From: an uncultured Chitinophagaceae bacterium
GTDB taxonomy: Bacteria > Bacteroidota > Bacteroidia > Chitinophagales > Chitinophagaceae
Direction of reading: 5' to 3'
DNA: 40,857 bases
Assembly (NCBI GenBank): GCA_937919945.1
Contig: CALESY010000144.1
Span: 1-40,857 of the forward strand
Shown: positions 1 to 7,413 of the stretch, piece after piece
How positions within the stretch are numbered: the first letter of the stretch is position 1
Layout: each line of letters starts with the position of its first letter
Made by a program: the position numbers and the translations under genes
The notes under the pieces: model-generated
Seen by the model: the letters and a program-made list of their open reading frames with translations, nothing else
Database searches by the model: none
What the model was told of the DNA's origin: nothing

Positions 1-34
1 ACTTTAGATCCAAGTTCGATTCTTGGCGGGACTA
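1..34 (+). tRNA. 3' end of a tRNA gene cut by the window edge
   Basis: Bases 10-14 and 22-26 form a perfect 5-bp T stem around the 7-base loop ttcgatt. They are followed by seven bases (cgggact) that would be the 3' acceptor strand and by a discriminator A at 34. No CCA is encoded. The anticodon lies outside the window, so the isotype cannot be assigned; the 5' end should read agtcccg if this is right. A terminator hairpin follows directly. Confidence 0.72.
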
Positions 35-35
35 C

Positions 36-66
36 AAAAAAAAGCTGCTCAATGAGTGGCTTTTTT
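36..66 (+). terminator. Rho-independent terminator after the tRNA
   Basis: A 7-bp stem with two G-T wobbles (gctgctc at 44-50, gagtggc at 54-60, loop aat) is flanked by an A run before and six T after. It sits 10 bases after the tRNA end. Confidence 0.7.
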
Positions 67-117
67 AGTTTACATAGTGTCTATTTTATTATTACATATT
101 CGTTTTACTTTCTATTC

Positions 118-147
118 TTTGATATACTACCTAAATCGCTATTTTTG
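118..147 (+). promoter_or_regulatory. Bacteroidota-type promoter of the isocitrate dehydrogenase gene
   Basis: TTTG at 118-121 is followed by an 18-base spacer and TATTTTTG at 140-147. This is close to the TTTG-N19-TAnnTTTG consensus of the primary sigma factor of this phylum. The start codon lies 23 bases downstream. It is the best match of both elements in the window. Confidence 0.6.
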
Positions 148-170
148 CGAACCCTCAGATAATAAATAAT

Positions 171-1400
171 ATGAATAAAATTAAAGTAGCGAATCCCGTA
201 GTGGAACTGGATGGTGATGAAATGACACGCATCATCTGGAAATTTATTAAGGACAAACTGATAACGCCTTATATAGACGTAGATATTAAATACTACGACC
301 TTGGTGTAGAATACCGCGACCAAACCAATGATCAGGTAACTATTGATGCCGCTAACGCAATAATGGAATACGGTGTAGGTATTAAGTGTGCTACCATTAC
401 ACCTGATGAAGCTCGTGTAACTGAGTTCAACCTGAAACAAATGTGGAAAAGCCCGAATGGTACAATACGCAACATTTTGGATGGCACTGTTTTTCGTGAG
501 CCAATTGTAATAAAGAACATACCACGTTTGGTTACTACTTGGGATGCGCCTATCATCGTTGGCCGCCACGCATTTGGCGACCAGTATCGCGCTACTGACT
601 TTGTAACAAAAGGCAAAGGCAAACTGACCATTAAGTTTGAAGGCGAAAATGGTGAAGTGATAGAGCATGAAGTATTCAACTTCAAAGGCGATGGTGTAGC
701 ACTGGCTATGTATAATACAGACGAGTCAATCAAAGGCTTTGCACGTGCATGTTTTAATATGGCACTGCAAAAGAAATGGCCGCTGTACCTGTCTTCTAAA
801 AACACAATCCTGAAAAAATATGATGGCCGTTTCAAAGATATTTTTGAAGATATCTACCAGAACGAATTTAAAGCACAGTTTGATGCTAACGGATTAGTAT
901 ACGAACACCGCTTAATAGACGACATGGTGGCAAGTGCATTGAAATGGAATGGCAATTTTGTATGGGCTTGTAAAAACTATGATGGTGACGTGCAGAGCGA
1001 TACGGTAGCACAAGGCTTTGGCTCTTTGGGGCTTATGACTTCTGTACTCATAACGCCCGATGGCAAAACCATGGAAGCTGAGGCTGCACATGGCACTGTA
1101 ACACGCCACTATCGCGAGCATCAAAAAGGCAAGCCTACATCTACCAATCCAATTGCATCCATCTTTGCATGGACACGTGGTTTGGCTTTCCGTGGCAAAC
1201 TGGACGGGAATCAAGAATTGATAGACTTCTGCAATACATTGGAAACAGTATGTATAGAAACAGTAGAAAGCGGTAAAATGACTAAAGATTTGGCCGTTTG
1301 TATCCATGGAAATAAAGTAAACCATGGAGAGCACTATCTCTACACTGAAGAGTTCCTTGATGCACTAGATCAGAATCTTAAAGCAAAACTGACCAGGTAA
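171..1400 (+). CDS. icd: NADP-dependent isocitrate dehydrogenase, eukaryotic (IDH1/2) type
   Basis: Oxidatively decarboxylates isocitrate to 2-oxoglutarate in the TCA cycle, making NADPH in the cytoplasm. The 409-residue product is collinear with the homodimeric eukaryotic-type subfamily. Visible landmarks are the substrate loop SPNGTIRN (94-101), R100, R109 in GTVFRE and R132 in GRHAFGDQYRATD, which corresponds to human IDH1 Arg132. The metal/NADP region TPDGKTMEAEAAHGTVTRHY follows, with NPIASIFAW near 330. It stands alone, with its own promoter and a strong hairpin 18 bases after the stop. A second, unrelated-subfamily isocitrate dehydrogenase lies at 23.9 kb. The ATG at 171 is the first in frame and matches the family N terminus. 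Confidence 0.96.
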   Translation: MNKIKVANPVVELDGDEMTRIIWKFIKDKLITPYIDVDIKYYDLGVEYRDQTNDQVTIDAANAIMEYGVGIKCATITPDEARVTEFNLKQMWKSPNGTIRNILDGTVFREPIVIKNIPRLVTTWDAPIIVGRHAFGDQYRATDFVTKGKGKLTIKFEGENGEVIEHEVFNFKGDGVALAMYNTDESIKGFARACFNMALQKKWPLYLSSKNTILKKYDGRFKDIFEDIYQNEFKAQFDANGLVYEHRLIDDMVASALKWNGNFVWACKNYDGDVQSDTVAQGFGSLGLMTSVLITPDGKTMEAEAAHGTVTRHYREHQKGKPTSTNPIASIFAWTRGLAFRGKLDGNQELIDFCNTLETVCIETVESGKMTKDLAVCIHGNKVNHGEHYLYTEEFLDALDQNLKAKLTR

Positions 1401-1417
1401 TATTATACGTTAACTAT

Positions 1418-1451
1418 CAGATAAAGGCTAACATTTGTTAGCCTTTATCTG
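1418..1451 (+). terminator. Terminator hairpin after icd
   Basis: A perfect 15-bp inverted repeat (1418-1432 and 1437-1451) with loop attt, followed by a T-rich stretch. It begins 18 bases after the icd stop. Confidence 0.75.
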
Positions 1452-1485
1452 TATCTGTTTGTTTAACAAAGTCGGGGTAAATGCC

Positions 1486-1493
1486 TAACTTTG
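1486..1493 (+). promoter_or_regulatory. Putative -7 element (TAACTTTG) of the SDR reductase gene
   Basis: TAACTTTG matches TAnnTTTG and lies 71 bases before the ATG at 1565. An upstream TTTG is present at 1458-1461, but with a long 24-base spacer, so only the -7 element is convincing. Confidence 0.4.
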
Positions 1494-1564
1494 CCCCTCA
1501 ATACTTTGAAATTTATTATTATTATAATATAAGCAATGCTTACATTATAATTGACTATACCATT

Positions 1565-2725
1565 ATGAACGTATTTCTGACTGGTGCAACAGGGCTCGTA
1601 GGTGGTGAATTATTAGTTACGTTATCAAAACGTGACGAAATAAGCAAAATATATTGCTTACTGCGCTCATCTACAATTGAAGAAGCAGAAGCAAGATTGC
1701 AAAAAGTATTTTGCCTGCACGACGACCAATATGAGGCTAATAAGATAGTACCTGTACTTGGCAACTTATTTGATGATAACTTGACCGAATCACTGAAAAA
1801 CAACCCGGTATTGCGTGATGTTGACGTGATACTACACTCTGCTGCAAACACTTCTTTTTCAAGGTTTAATGATGATTTGGTAGAAAAAGCCAACATTGGC
1901 GGGCTAACCAAAATATTGCTCTGGGCAAAACAACTACCCCATCTCAAAACATTTCTGTACATAGGCACTGCTACTATATGTGGTAAAGACGTAAAAGACC
2001 GTGTAGTGCATGAGGATGAATCACCCAATCCCGATGCAACGCACTTGGTAAAATATACATACACCAAAATGAAAGGCGAATTGCTGATACGCGAGCATTT
2101 GCCTGAAGATAAAATACTGATTGCCCGCCCATCCATCATCATGGGCGATAGCAGGCCCATCATGCCACGCTCACCGGTAATATTGTGGGCAATGGCTACT
2201 ATCAACCATCTGCGCCTGATACCTGTAAACGAGCATGCACAGCTTGACATTATACCTGTTGACTATGCTGCTGATGCGATTGTAAAACTATTGTTTGCAC
2301 AACGCAAGCATCATGTATATCACATTTCGGCAGGTGAATCAGGTTCTACAACCGCGTTGAGATTATCTAAAACATTAGAATCGTATTTTGATGAAATGCC
2401 CCCGTTCAATTTCATCAACAAATCCATGTTGAACCAGGTAAAGCATTGGACAAAAGGCAGGCTGCAACCAGAAAGCGAGTTATACGAATATCGCAAATAC
2501 CTCGACTACTGGAAAGATACATTTGAAGACAAGAGCAAACTACGTGTATTATTCTCCGGCCTTGACCCTTACCTTGATTTTATGGAATTGGGGCATGTGT
2601 TTGATAATACGCGTCTGCTACAGGATGTTGGCATTGACAACTCGGAACCTGCTGATGTGTACATGGCAAAATCTATGAACTTTGTAGAGAAAATAGACAT
2701 ACTTGAAGGGGCGATAGACCCATAA
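1565..2725 (+). CDS. NAD(P)-binding extended SDR, male-sterility/fatty acyl reductase-like
   Basis: The product has 386 residues. An N-terminal Rossmann fold carries the cofactor loop TGATGLVGGE (residues 6-15). The active-site pattern YTYTK (Y-x3-K) is preceded by a serine/threonine region (FLYIGTATICG). The fold matches the NAD_binding_4 group, which includes fatty acyl-CoA reductases and thioester reductase domains. The substrate is probably an acyl or isoprenoid thioester or aldehyde, but this is inference. The frame is open upstream to 1481; the ATG at 1565 is chosen because the cofactor loop then starts at residue 6, as usual in SDRs, and because the -7 element lies between the two starts. 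It is monocistronic, with a hairpin downstream. Confidence 0.8.
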   Translation: MNVFLTGATGLVGGELLVTLSKRDEISKIYCLLRSSTIEEAEARLQKVFCLHDDQYEANKIVPVLGNLFDDNLTESLKNNPVLRDVDVILHSAANTSFSRFNDDLVEKANIGGLTKILLWAKQLPHLKTFLYIGTATICGKDVKDRVVHEDESPNPDATHLVKYTYTKMKGELLIREHLPEDKILIARPSIIMGDSRPIMPRSPVILWAMATINHLRLIPVNEHAQLDIIPVDYAADAIVKLLFAQRKHHVYHISAGESGSTTALRLSKTLESYFDEMPPFNFINKSMLNQVKHWTKGRLQPESELYEYRKYLDYWKDTFEDKSKLRVLFSGLDPYLDFMELGHVFDNTRLLQDVGIDNSEPADVYMAKSMNFVEKIDILEGAIDP

Positions 2726-2743
2726 AAGTATGTACAAGTATAT

Positions 2744-2765
2744 AACGGGGCTAAATTGCCCCGTT
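2744..2765 (+). terminator. Hairpin after the SDR reductase gene
   Basis: A perfect 8-bp GC-rich stem (aacggggc at 2744-2751, gccccgtt at 2758-2765) with a 6-base loop. It is followed by the T-rich but interrupted gcttattt. It lies 18 bases after the stop. Confidence 0.6.
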
Positions 2766-2844
2766 GCTTATTTAACAAACTATATGATGCTATAAACGCT
2801 AACTTCGCAACGGCTTGTTTACCTTTTACATTTAGAACATACTT

Positions 2845-3822
2845 ATGGGTTTATTCGACAAACTCTTTAAACGCAATAAAGAACAACAGGAACAGAAAGA
2901 AGCATTAGATGAAGGTTTGAAGAAAACCAAAGAAGGTTTCTTTTCGCGCATCACCAAAGCCATAGCAGGTAAAGACAAGGTTGATGAAGAAGTACTGGAC
3001 CAGCTAGAAGAAGCATTGGTAGGTGCTGATGTAGGCATTGACACAACCGTTGCCATCATCAACCGCATAGAGGCGCGCGTTGCTAAAGATAAATTCTTAG
3101 GCACATCTGAACTAAACCGCATATTGCAGGAAGAAATTATGGGTATGCTGACAGCAGCGCCCAGTAACGAGTTTGAAACTTTTGATACTCCTACAGGTAA
3201 AAAACCTTACGTAATATTGGTAGTGGGTGTAAACGGTGTAGGTAAAACAACCACCATAGGCAAGCTGGCATATAATTTTAAGAAAAACGGCAAAAAAGTA
3301 GTGCTGGGTGCTGCAGATACCTTCAGGGCAGCGGCAGTTGACCAATTGACGATATGGAGCGAACGTGTGGGTGTTGATATTGTAAAGAAAGAAATGGGCA
3401 GCGACCCAGGTTCTGTTGCTTTTGATACCGTACAAAGTGGCTTGGCTAAAGATGCTGATGTCATTATCATAGATACTGCAGGGAGGCTGCACAACAAAGC
3501 CTACTTGATGGACGAGCTTGGCAAAATACGCCGTGTTGTCAGCAAGAAAATGCCCGATGCACCACACGAAGTATTGCTTGTGTTAGATGGCAGCACCGGA
3601 CAAAATGCATTAGAACAAGCCAAACAATTTACCGCAGCTACAGATGTTACATCATTAGCCATCACAAAGCTGGATGGTACTGCCAAAGGCGGTGTAGTAT
3701 TGGCTATAGCCAATCAATTTAAAATACCTGTAAAATACATAGGGGTTGGCGAACGTATGGAAGACCTGCAAATTTTCAACAAAGCAGAGTTTGTTGACAG
3801 CCTCTTCAGTCTTGAAGGGTAA
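2845..3822 (+). CDS. ftsY: Signal recognition particle receptor FtsY
   Basis: SRP-receptor GTPase that docks ribosome-SRP complexes at the inner membrane and the Sec translocon. The 325-residue product has an N domain (about 20-105) and a G domain. Motifs are G1 GVNGVGKTT (128-136), the insertion-box start DTFRAAAVDQL (158-168), DTAGR (210-214) and TKLDGTAKGG (274-283). The long acidic A domain of the E. coli protein is absent. A basic amphipathic N terminus (FDKLFKRNK) could bind the membrane instead, as in other short FtsY proteins. It has its own upstream region; a degenerate -7 element, TAACTTCG, lies at 2800-2807. Confidence 0.97.
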   Translation: MGLFDKLFKRNKEQQEQKEALDEGLKKTKEGFFSRITKAIAGKDKVDEEVLDQLEEALVGADVGIDTTVAIINRIEARVAKDKFLGTSELNRILQEEIMGMLTAAPSNEFETFDTPTGKKPYVILVVGVNGVGKTTTIGKLAYNFKKNGKKVVLGAADTFRAAAVDQLTIWSERVGVDIVKKEMGSDPGSVAFDTVQSGLAKDADVIIIDTAGRLHNKAYLMDELGKIRRVVSKKMPDAPHEVLLVLDGSTGQNALEQAKQFTAATDVTSLAITKLDGTAKGGVVLAIANQFKIPVKYIGVGERMEDLQIFNKAEFVDSLFSLEG

Positions 3823-3870
3823 TAAACACTCTTTTACAGCAACAAAAATTGATGTTACTTTATAACATTG

Positions 3871-4248
3871 ATGAAGTCTGCTATTATCATATTATTTATT
3901 GCTATCTCGGCTGTAATATCTTCCTATTACTTCAGTAAACGTATAAATGCTCAAACAGATGAGATAGATGTTATAGAACGTAGCTTATCCGGCACAAAGA
4001 CATTGATACATTCAAATAGCACTATCAACTTTGCAGGCCAGAAAGACATGGTGCAATTATTTTCAATAGCACGTTATGTGTTAGCACCTGCACTTATCTT
4101 ACGGCATACTGCTGACAGTAAAGACACCCTGCTAACCATACAAAAAAATGATGTTTCAGACAGCACGATCAATACATTAGAATACAACAGGCAACCGATA
4201 TGGCGTACCTCTGATAGTTTATATACCTACACCCTAAGCGTATTATGA
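3871..4248 (+). CDS. Small single-pass membrane protein, unknown function
   Basis: The 125-residue product starts with a hydrophobic helix (about 4-20) that could be a signal anchor. A polar extracytoplasmic domain with no recognised motif follows. I do not recognise the family. The in-frame TTG just before the ATG is not preferred. The gene ends in an ATGA overlap with the next gene, a multi-pass membrane protein, so the two are almost certainly co-translated and may act together. It lies 48 bases after ftsY with no terminator between, so readthrough from ftsY is possible. Confidence 0.7.
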   Translation: MKSAIIILFIAISAVISSYYFSKRINAQTDEIDVIERSLSGTKTLIHSNSTINFAGQKDMVQLFSIARYVLAPALILRHTADSKDTLLTIQKNDVSDSTINTLEYNRQPIWRTSDSLYTYTLSVL

Positions 4249-5468
4249 TAATGCAGAAAACAACATTATATATACTCCTTTGGCCTTTATTGCTTGGCAT
4301 TATCAGCATCGCATATTTTTTCGGGCTAACGATAGGTTTGCCATTTATTGTTTCCGTTATTGCTTTATTGATGGTATTTAGCGGGTGTATTTATCTACTA
4401 AGGAAATTACCGACAGAAGATAACACACTCTCATTATTACCCTTGTCTTTGCTATTATTGGCTATCAGCCTTGTGGGGCAAAAATTCGTACTATTATCCG
4501 AAAAGCATGGTGTATGGGACACGTGGGCTATGTGGAATATGCATGCAAAATACCTGATGAATAGCGAGTATTGGGCTACCTTATTTAAAAACACAACAGC
4601 AACACATACCGACTATCCTTTGCTCTTACCTGCTAACATTGCTTTCTTCAGCAGGCTGAGTGGCAATATGCTCATCACCTCTTACGCTTTTCATCTTATC
4701 ATTACTATATGCATACCTGTTGTCATTTTTCTGCAAACACAGAACAAGAATATTTTGTTTTCAGCCATTGGGTTATTCTGGCTTAGTACAAACGATTACT
4801 TCCTTGGCATTGCAGCTTATCAGCTTGCGGACAATCTGACAGGCTTCTTACTGCTTTGCGCTATTATATGTGCTGACAATGCAGGGGCCGACAAACGCTA
4901 TATAAGCCTTTGCACAGCTATGCTTGGTTTGTGTATGTGGACTAAGAATGAAGGCATTTTACTGTCAGTTTTGTTTATAGCTTTCTACTACAAACCTTTG
5001 CTGCAAAAGCAACATTTAAAACACAGCCTTGCAGGCATTGCGTTACCATTAATAGCATTATTGGTTTTAAAGTTAGCCTATGCCCCATCAAATGATATTG
5101 TATCTGCACAAGGCTGCAATACCATACAAAAGCTATTATCTACTCAACGATACGATGTAGTATATGATGCTTTGAAAAAATTAGTCCTTGATAATTATTA
5201 CACGCTTACATGCCTTATAGCATTGCATATACTAATATGCATCATCATGAAACGAATGCCCGATAGACGTGTGTTGTTTATACTGATAGTTAGCTTATTT
5301 TATTTTATGGTGTACATAATTACACCCCAAGACCTTGAATGGCATTTGTTTACTTCGCTCAATAGGTTGATGCATCAACTGATACCTGTTACCACTTATA
5401 CATTAATTATGGTGTATGCAGACACTATCAATTTCCGCTTCCGTAAAGCATTTGCATCAAATCCTTAA
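4245..5468 (+). CDS. Multi-pass membrane protein resembling GT-C glycosyltransferases
   Basis: The 407-residue product has roughly ten or more hydrophobic helices. The first large loop contains HGVWDTWAMWNMHAKYL (D92 at its centre), then DYPLLLP (123-129). An acidic residue in the first extracytoplasmic loop, followed by a short hydrophobic re-entrant motif, is the pattern of GT-C enzymes such as the ArnT/PMT group, which use polyprenyl-phosphate sugars. The assignment rests on topology and this loop, not on a confident family match, so donor and acceptor are unknown. The ATG overlaps the stop of the preceding small gene; a second ATG two codons on is possible. The 3' end overlaps the convergent sirtuin gene by 41 bases. 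Confidence 0.75.
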   Translation: MIMQKTTLYILLWPLLLGIISIAYFFGLTIGLPFIVSVIALLMVFSGCIYLLRKLPTEDNTLSLLPLSLLLLAISLVGQKFVLLSEKHGVWDTWAMWNMHAKYLMNSEYWATLFKNTTATHTDYPLLLPANIAFFSRLSGNMLITSYAFHLIITICIPVVIFLQTQNKNILFSAIGLFWLSTNDYFLGIAAYQLADNLTGFLLLCAIICADNAGADKRYISLCTAMLGLCMWTKNEGILLSVLFIAFYYKPLLQKQHLKHSLAGIALPLIALLVLKLAYAPSNDIVSAQGCNTIQKLLSTQRYDVVYDALKKLVLDNYYTLTCLIALHILICIIMKRMPDRRVLFILIVSLFYFMVYIITPQDLEWHLFTSLNRLMHQLIPVTTYTLIMVYADTINFRFRKAFASNP

Positions 5469-6123
5469 TACCTTCTGTTGCTGCTTTTTCTATTCTTACC
5501 ACATTGCTATACCTGCTAACAGGCGGTATATTTTTGTCAATCACGTACTTGGTTACACGGTCTGGCACATAATCAACCAATCCTGCAGCAGGATACACTG
5601 CTAATGAAGTTCCTATCAGCACAAATATATCGGCATTATACATTATTGGTATAGCATGTTCTATCATTGGCACAGGCTCTTCAAACCACACAATATGCGG
5701 ACGCAGTTGAGCCCCATCTTCTGCCATATCTCCTAAATGTATATCTGTGCTAATATCATAAACCAAATGAGATGTGCGCTCACTTCTCATTTTCAATATC
5801 TCTCCATGTAAGTGTAATACATTCGTACTGCCTGCACGTTCGTGTAGGTCATCAATATTTTGGGTAATGATGCGTATATCAAAATCAGCCTCTAATGCTG
5901 CAAGCGCTTTGTGTGCAGTATTGGGCTGTGCTTCTATCACCGCATTGCGGCGCATGTTATAAAAGTCTAAAACTAACTGTGGATTTTTTCGCCACGCTCG
6001 TGGTGTAGCTACATCTTCAATATCATGCCCTTCCCACAAACCGTCACTATCACGAAAAGTTTTAAGGCCGCTTTCAGCACTGATGCCAGCGCCCGTTAGT
6101 ACAACAATTTTAGGTTTAGACAT
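5428..6123 (-). CDS. Sir2-family NAD-dependent deacylase lacking the zinc cysteines
   Basis: Sirtuins remove acyl groups from lysine using NAD. The 231-residue protein has the NAD-binding motif GAGISAESGL (11-20), FRDSDGLW (23-30), QNIDDLHERAG (88-98) and the catalytic histidine H106 in LHGE. Y55 and R58 (FYNMRR) match the Y-x2-R pair that lets SIRT5/CobB-type enzymes accept succinyl and malonyl groups. The segment that normally carries four zinc-binding cysteines (about 112-140, starting MRSERTSH) has none, and the whole protein has no cysteine. The core fold still continues normally into RPHIVWFEEPVP. The 3' end overlaps the convergent membrane-protein gene. Confidence 0.9.
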   Translation of the reverse strand: MSKPKIVVLTGAGISAESGLKTFRDSDGLWEGHDIEDVATPRAWRKNPQLVLDFYNMRRNAVIEAQPNTAHKALAALEADFDIRIITQNIDDLHERAGSTNVLHLHGEILKMRSERTSHLVYDISTDIHLGDMAEDGAQLRPHIVWFEEPVPMIEHAIPIMYNADIFVLIGTSLAVYPAAGLVDYVPDRVTKYVIDKNIPPVSRYSNVVRIEKAATEGIKDLMQMLYGSGN

Positions 6124-6161
6124 ACTTAGTATTTCTTCATTACTAAGTTATGCTAAGACAA

Positions 6162-6314
6162 TTATTCAGCGAAGTATTTTATATAGATGGGAATACACAA
6201 AACCAATAAAGAAAAGACAACAGCCAAATACCTGTGTTGTTTTTTTCTGCGACGGCTGCCATGATGTTTATCCAGCCTCCGCTGCCTGTCCGATCTTGTA
6301 CGTATTTGTTTCAC
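6162..6314 (-). CDS. Candidate 50-residue basic single-pass membrane protein
   Basis: A GTG at 6312-6314 opens a 50-codon frame ending TAA at 6162-6164. The predicted peptide has a strongly basic, Arg/Lys/His-rich first half (KQIRTRSDRQRRLDKHHG, then SRRRKKQHR). A hydrophobic stretch, YLAVVFSLLVLCIPIYI (29-45), and a short KYFAE tail follow. This positive-inside, one-helix layout is what a real small membrane protein looks like. The frame is open only from codon -9 relative to the GTG, and no ATG is available. It ends 38 bases before the sirtuin start in the same direction, so it could be a leader gene of that operon. It has no recognised family. Confidence 0.4.
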   Translation of the reverse strand: MKQIRTRSDRQRRLDKHHGSRRRKKQHRYLAVVFSLLVLCIPIYIKYFAE

Positions 6315-6381
6315 GAAATAAAAATGCCAAACGAAATTAAGTTAAACAAATTATCATTATTGATTAACTGATACTTAACAA

Positions 6382-6406
6382 AAAAGCAGACTATAAGCCT
6401 GCTTTT
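6382..6406 (-). terminator. Terminator of the threonine dehydrogenase gene
   Basis: An 8-bp stem (aaaagcag at 6382-6389, ctgctttt at 6399-6406) with a 9-base loop. On the minus strand it runs into a T tract (tttttt). It lies 20 bases beyond the stop of the gene at 6426. Confidence 0.7.
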
Positions 6407-6425
6407 CAATATATTAGTTCTGGGA

Positions 6426-7370
6426 TTACCCTTTTAAATGGCGAAGCATATCAGCCGTCATCTTATCCAAATCAAAGCGATGTTGCCAGCCCCAGTCAGT
6501 TCTGGCGGCACTGTCATCTATACTCTGTGGCCACCCATCCGCTATTTGTTGGCGAAAATCGGGTGCATAACTAATCTCAAACTGTGCAATGTATTGTCGT
6601 ATAGATGCGGCAATTTCTTTCGGTGAAAAACTCATGGCACTAAGATTATATGCCATCCGCGATTTTATTTTTTCAGCAGGAGCTTCCATCAATTCTATTG
6701 TACCACGTATGGCGTCGTCCATGTACATCATGGGCAGGTATGTATTTTCTGATAGAAAGCTGGTATACCTACCATGTTTCAATGCCTCATGATAAATCTC
6801 TACTGCATAATCTGTAGTGCCACCACCAGGTTCAGACTTCCAACTTATAAGGCCAGGGTAGCGTATGCTGCGTACATCAAGCCCCCAACGTTGGTTATAG
6901 TATTGACACCACAATTCACCTGCATATTTACTAATACCATATACGGTGCGTGGTTCAACAATTGTTTTTTGTTGTGTTTCCTGTTTGGGCGTAGTAGAAC
7001 CAAAAACGGCAATAGAACTAGGCCAATATACCTTTGTTAGTTTTTCCTGCACAGCAATGTCCAATACTTGTAGCAGGCTTTGCATATTAGTGTCCCATGC
7101 TCGCTTGGGGTCTTTCTCGCCTGTTGCAGACAGCAACGCTGCCAGCAGGTATATCTGTGTGATGCCTTCTTTCTTTACTAGTTCTAGTGTGGCATTGGCA
7201 TCCATAGCGTTCAACACGACATAAGGACCTTTGCCTGCCAGTAATGGATGCGCCTCCCGGATGTCGCTGGCTATTACATTGGCTTCGCCATATACAGCGC
7301 GTAGTGCCATCGTCAGTTCGACACCTATCTGCCCACCGGCACCCATTATCAGAACTTTTTCCTGTTTCAT
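6426..7370 (-). CDS. SDR-type L-threonine 3-dehydrogenase (NAD-dependent epimerase fold)
   Basis: Oxidises L-threonine to 2-amino-3-oxobutyrate, feeding threonine into glycine and acetyl-CoA. The product (about 314 residues) has the Rossmann motif GAGGQIG near the N terminus, SSIAVFG (serine site) and YGISK (Y-x3-K). The stretch RYPGLISWKSEPGGGTTDYA is characteristic of the short-chain threonine dehydrogenases related to UDP-galactose epimerase, as in psychrophilic Flavobacterium and Cupriavidus enzymes. It is distinct from the zinc-dependent MDR type. The ATG at 7370 is preferred over the in-frame TTG directly before it. No 2-amino-3-ketobutyrate ligase gene is adjacent. Confidence 0.88.
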   Translation of the reverse strand: MKQEKVLIMGAGGQIGVELTMALRAVYGEANVIASDIREAHPLLAGKGPYVVLNAMDANATLELVKKEGITQIYLLAALLSATGEKDPKRAWDTNMQSLLQVLDIAVQEKLTKVYWPSSIAVFGSTTPKQETQQKTIVEPRTVYGISKYAGELWCQYYNQRWGLDVRSIRYPGLISWKSEPGGGTTDYAVEIYHEALKHGRYTSFLSENTYLPMMYMDDAIRGTIELMEAPAEKIKSRMAYNLSAMSFSPKEIAASIRQYIAQFEISYAPDFRQQIADGWPQSIDDSAARTDWGWQHRFDLDKMTADMLRHLKG

Positions 7371-7413
7371 CAAAAGGCTTAGTTATTTGCGTACAATATA
7401 ATACTTATCGTAT

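Noticed and set aside
105..668. 187-residue frame opposite icd
   Set aside because: Antisense to a certain gene, no motif, and composition of a mirror frame.
1481..1564. Longer N terminus for the SDR reductase
   Set aside because: The added residues (Tyr/Asn/Ile-rich) have no homology sense, and the putative -7 element overlaps them.
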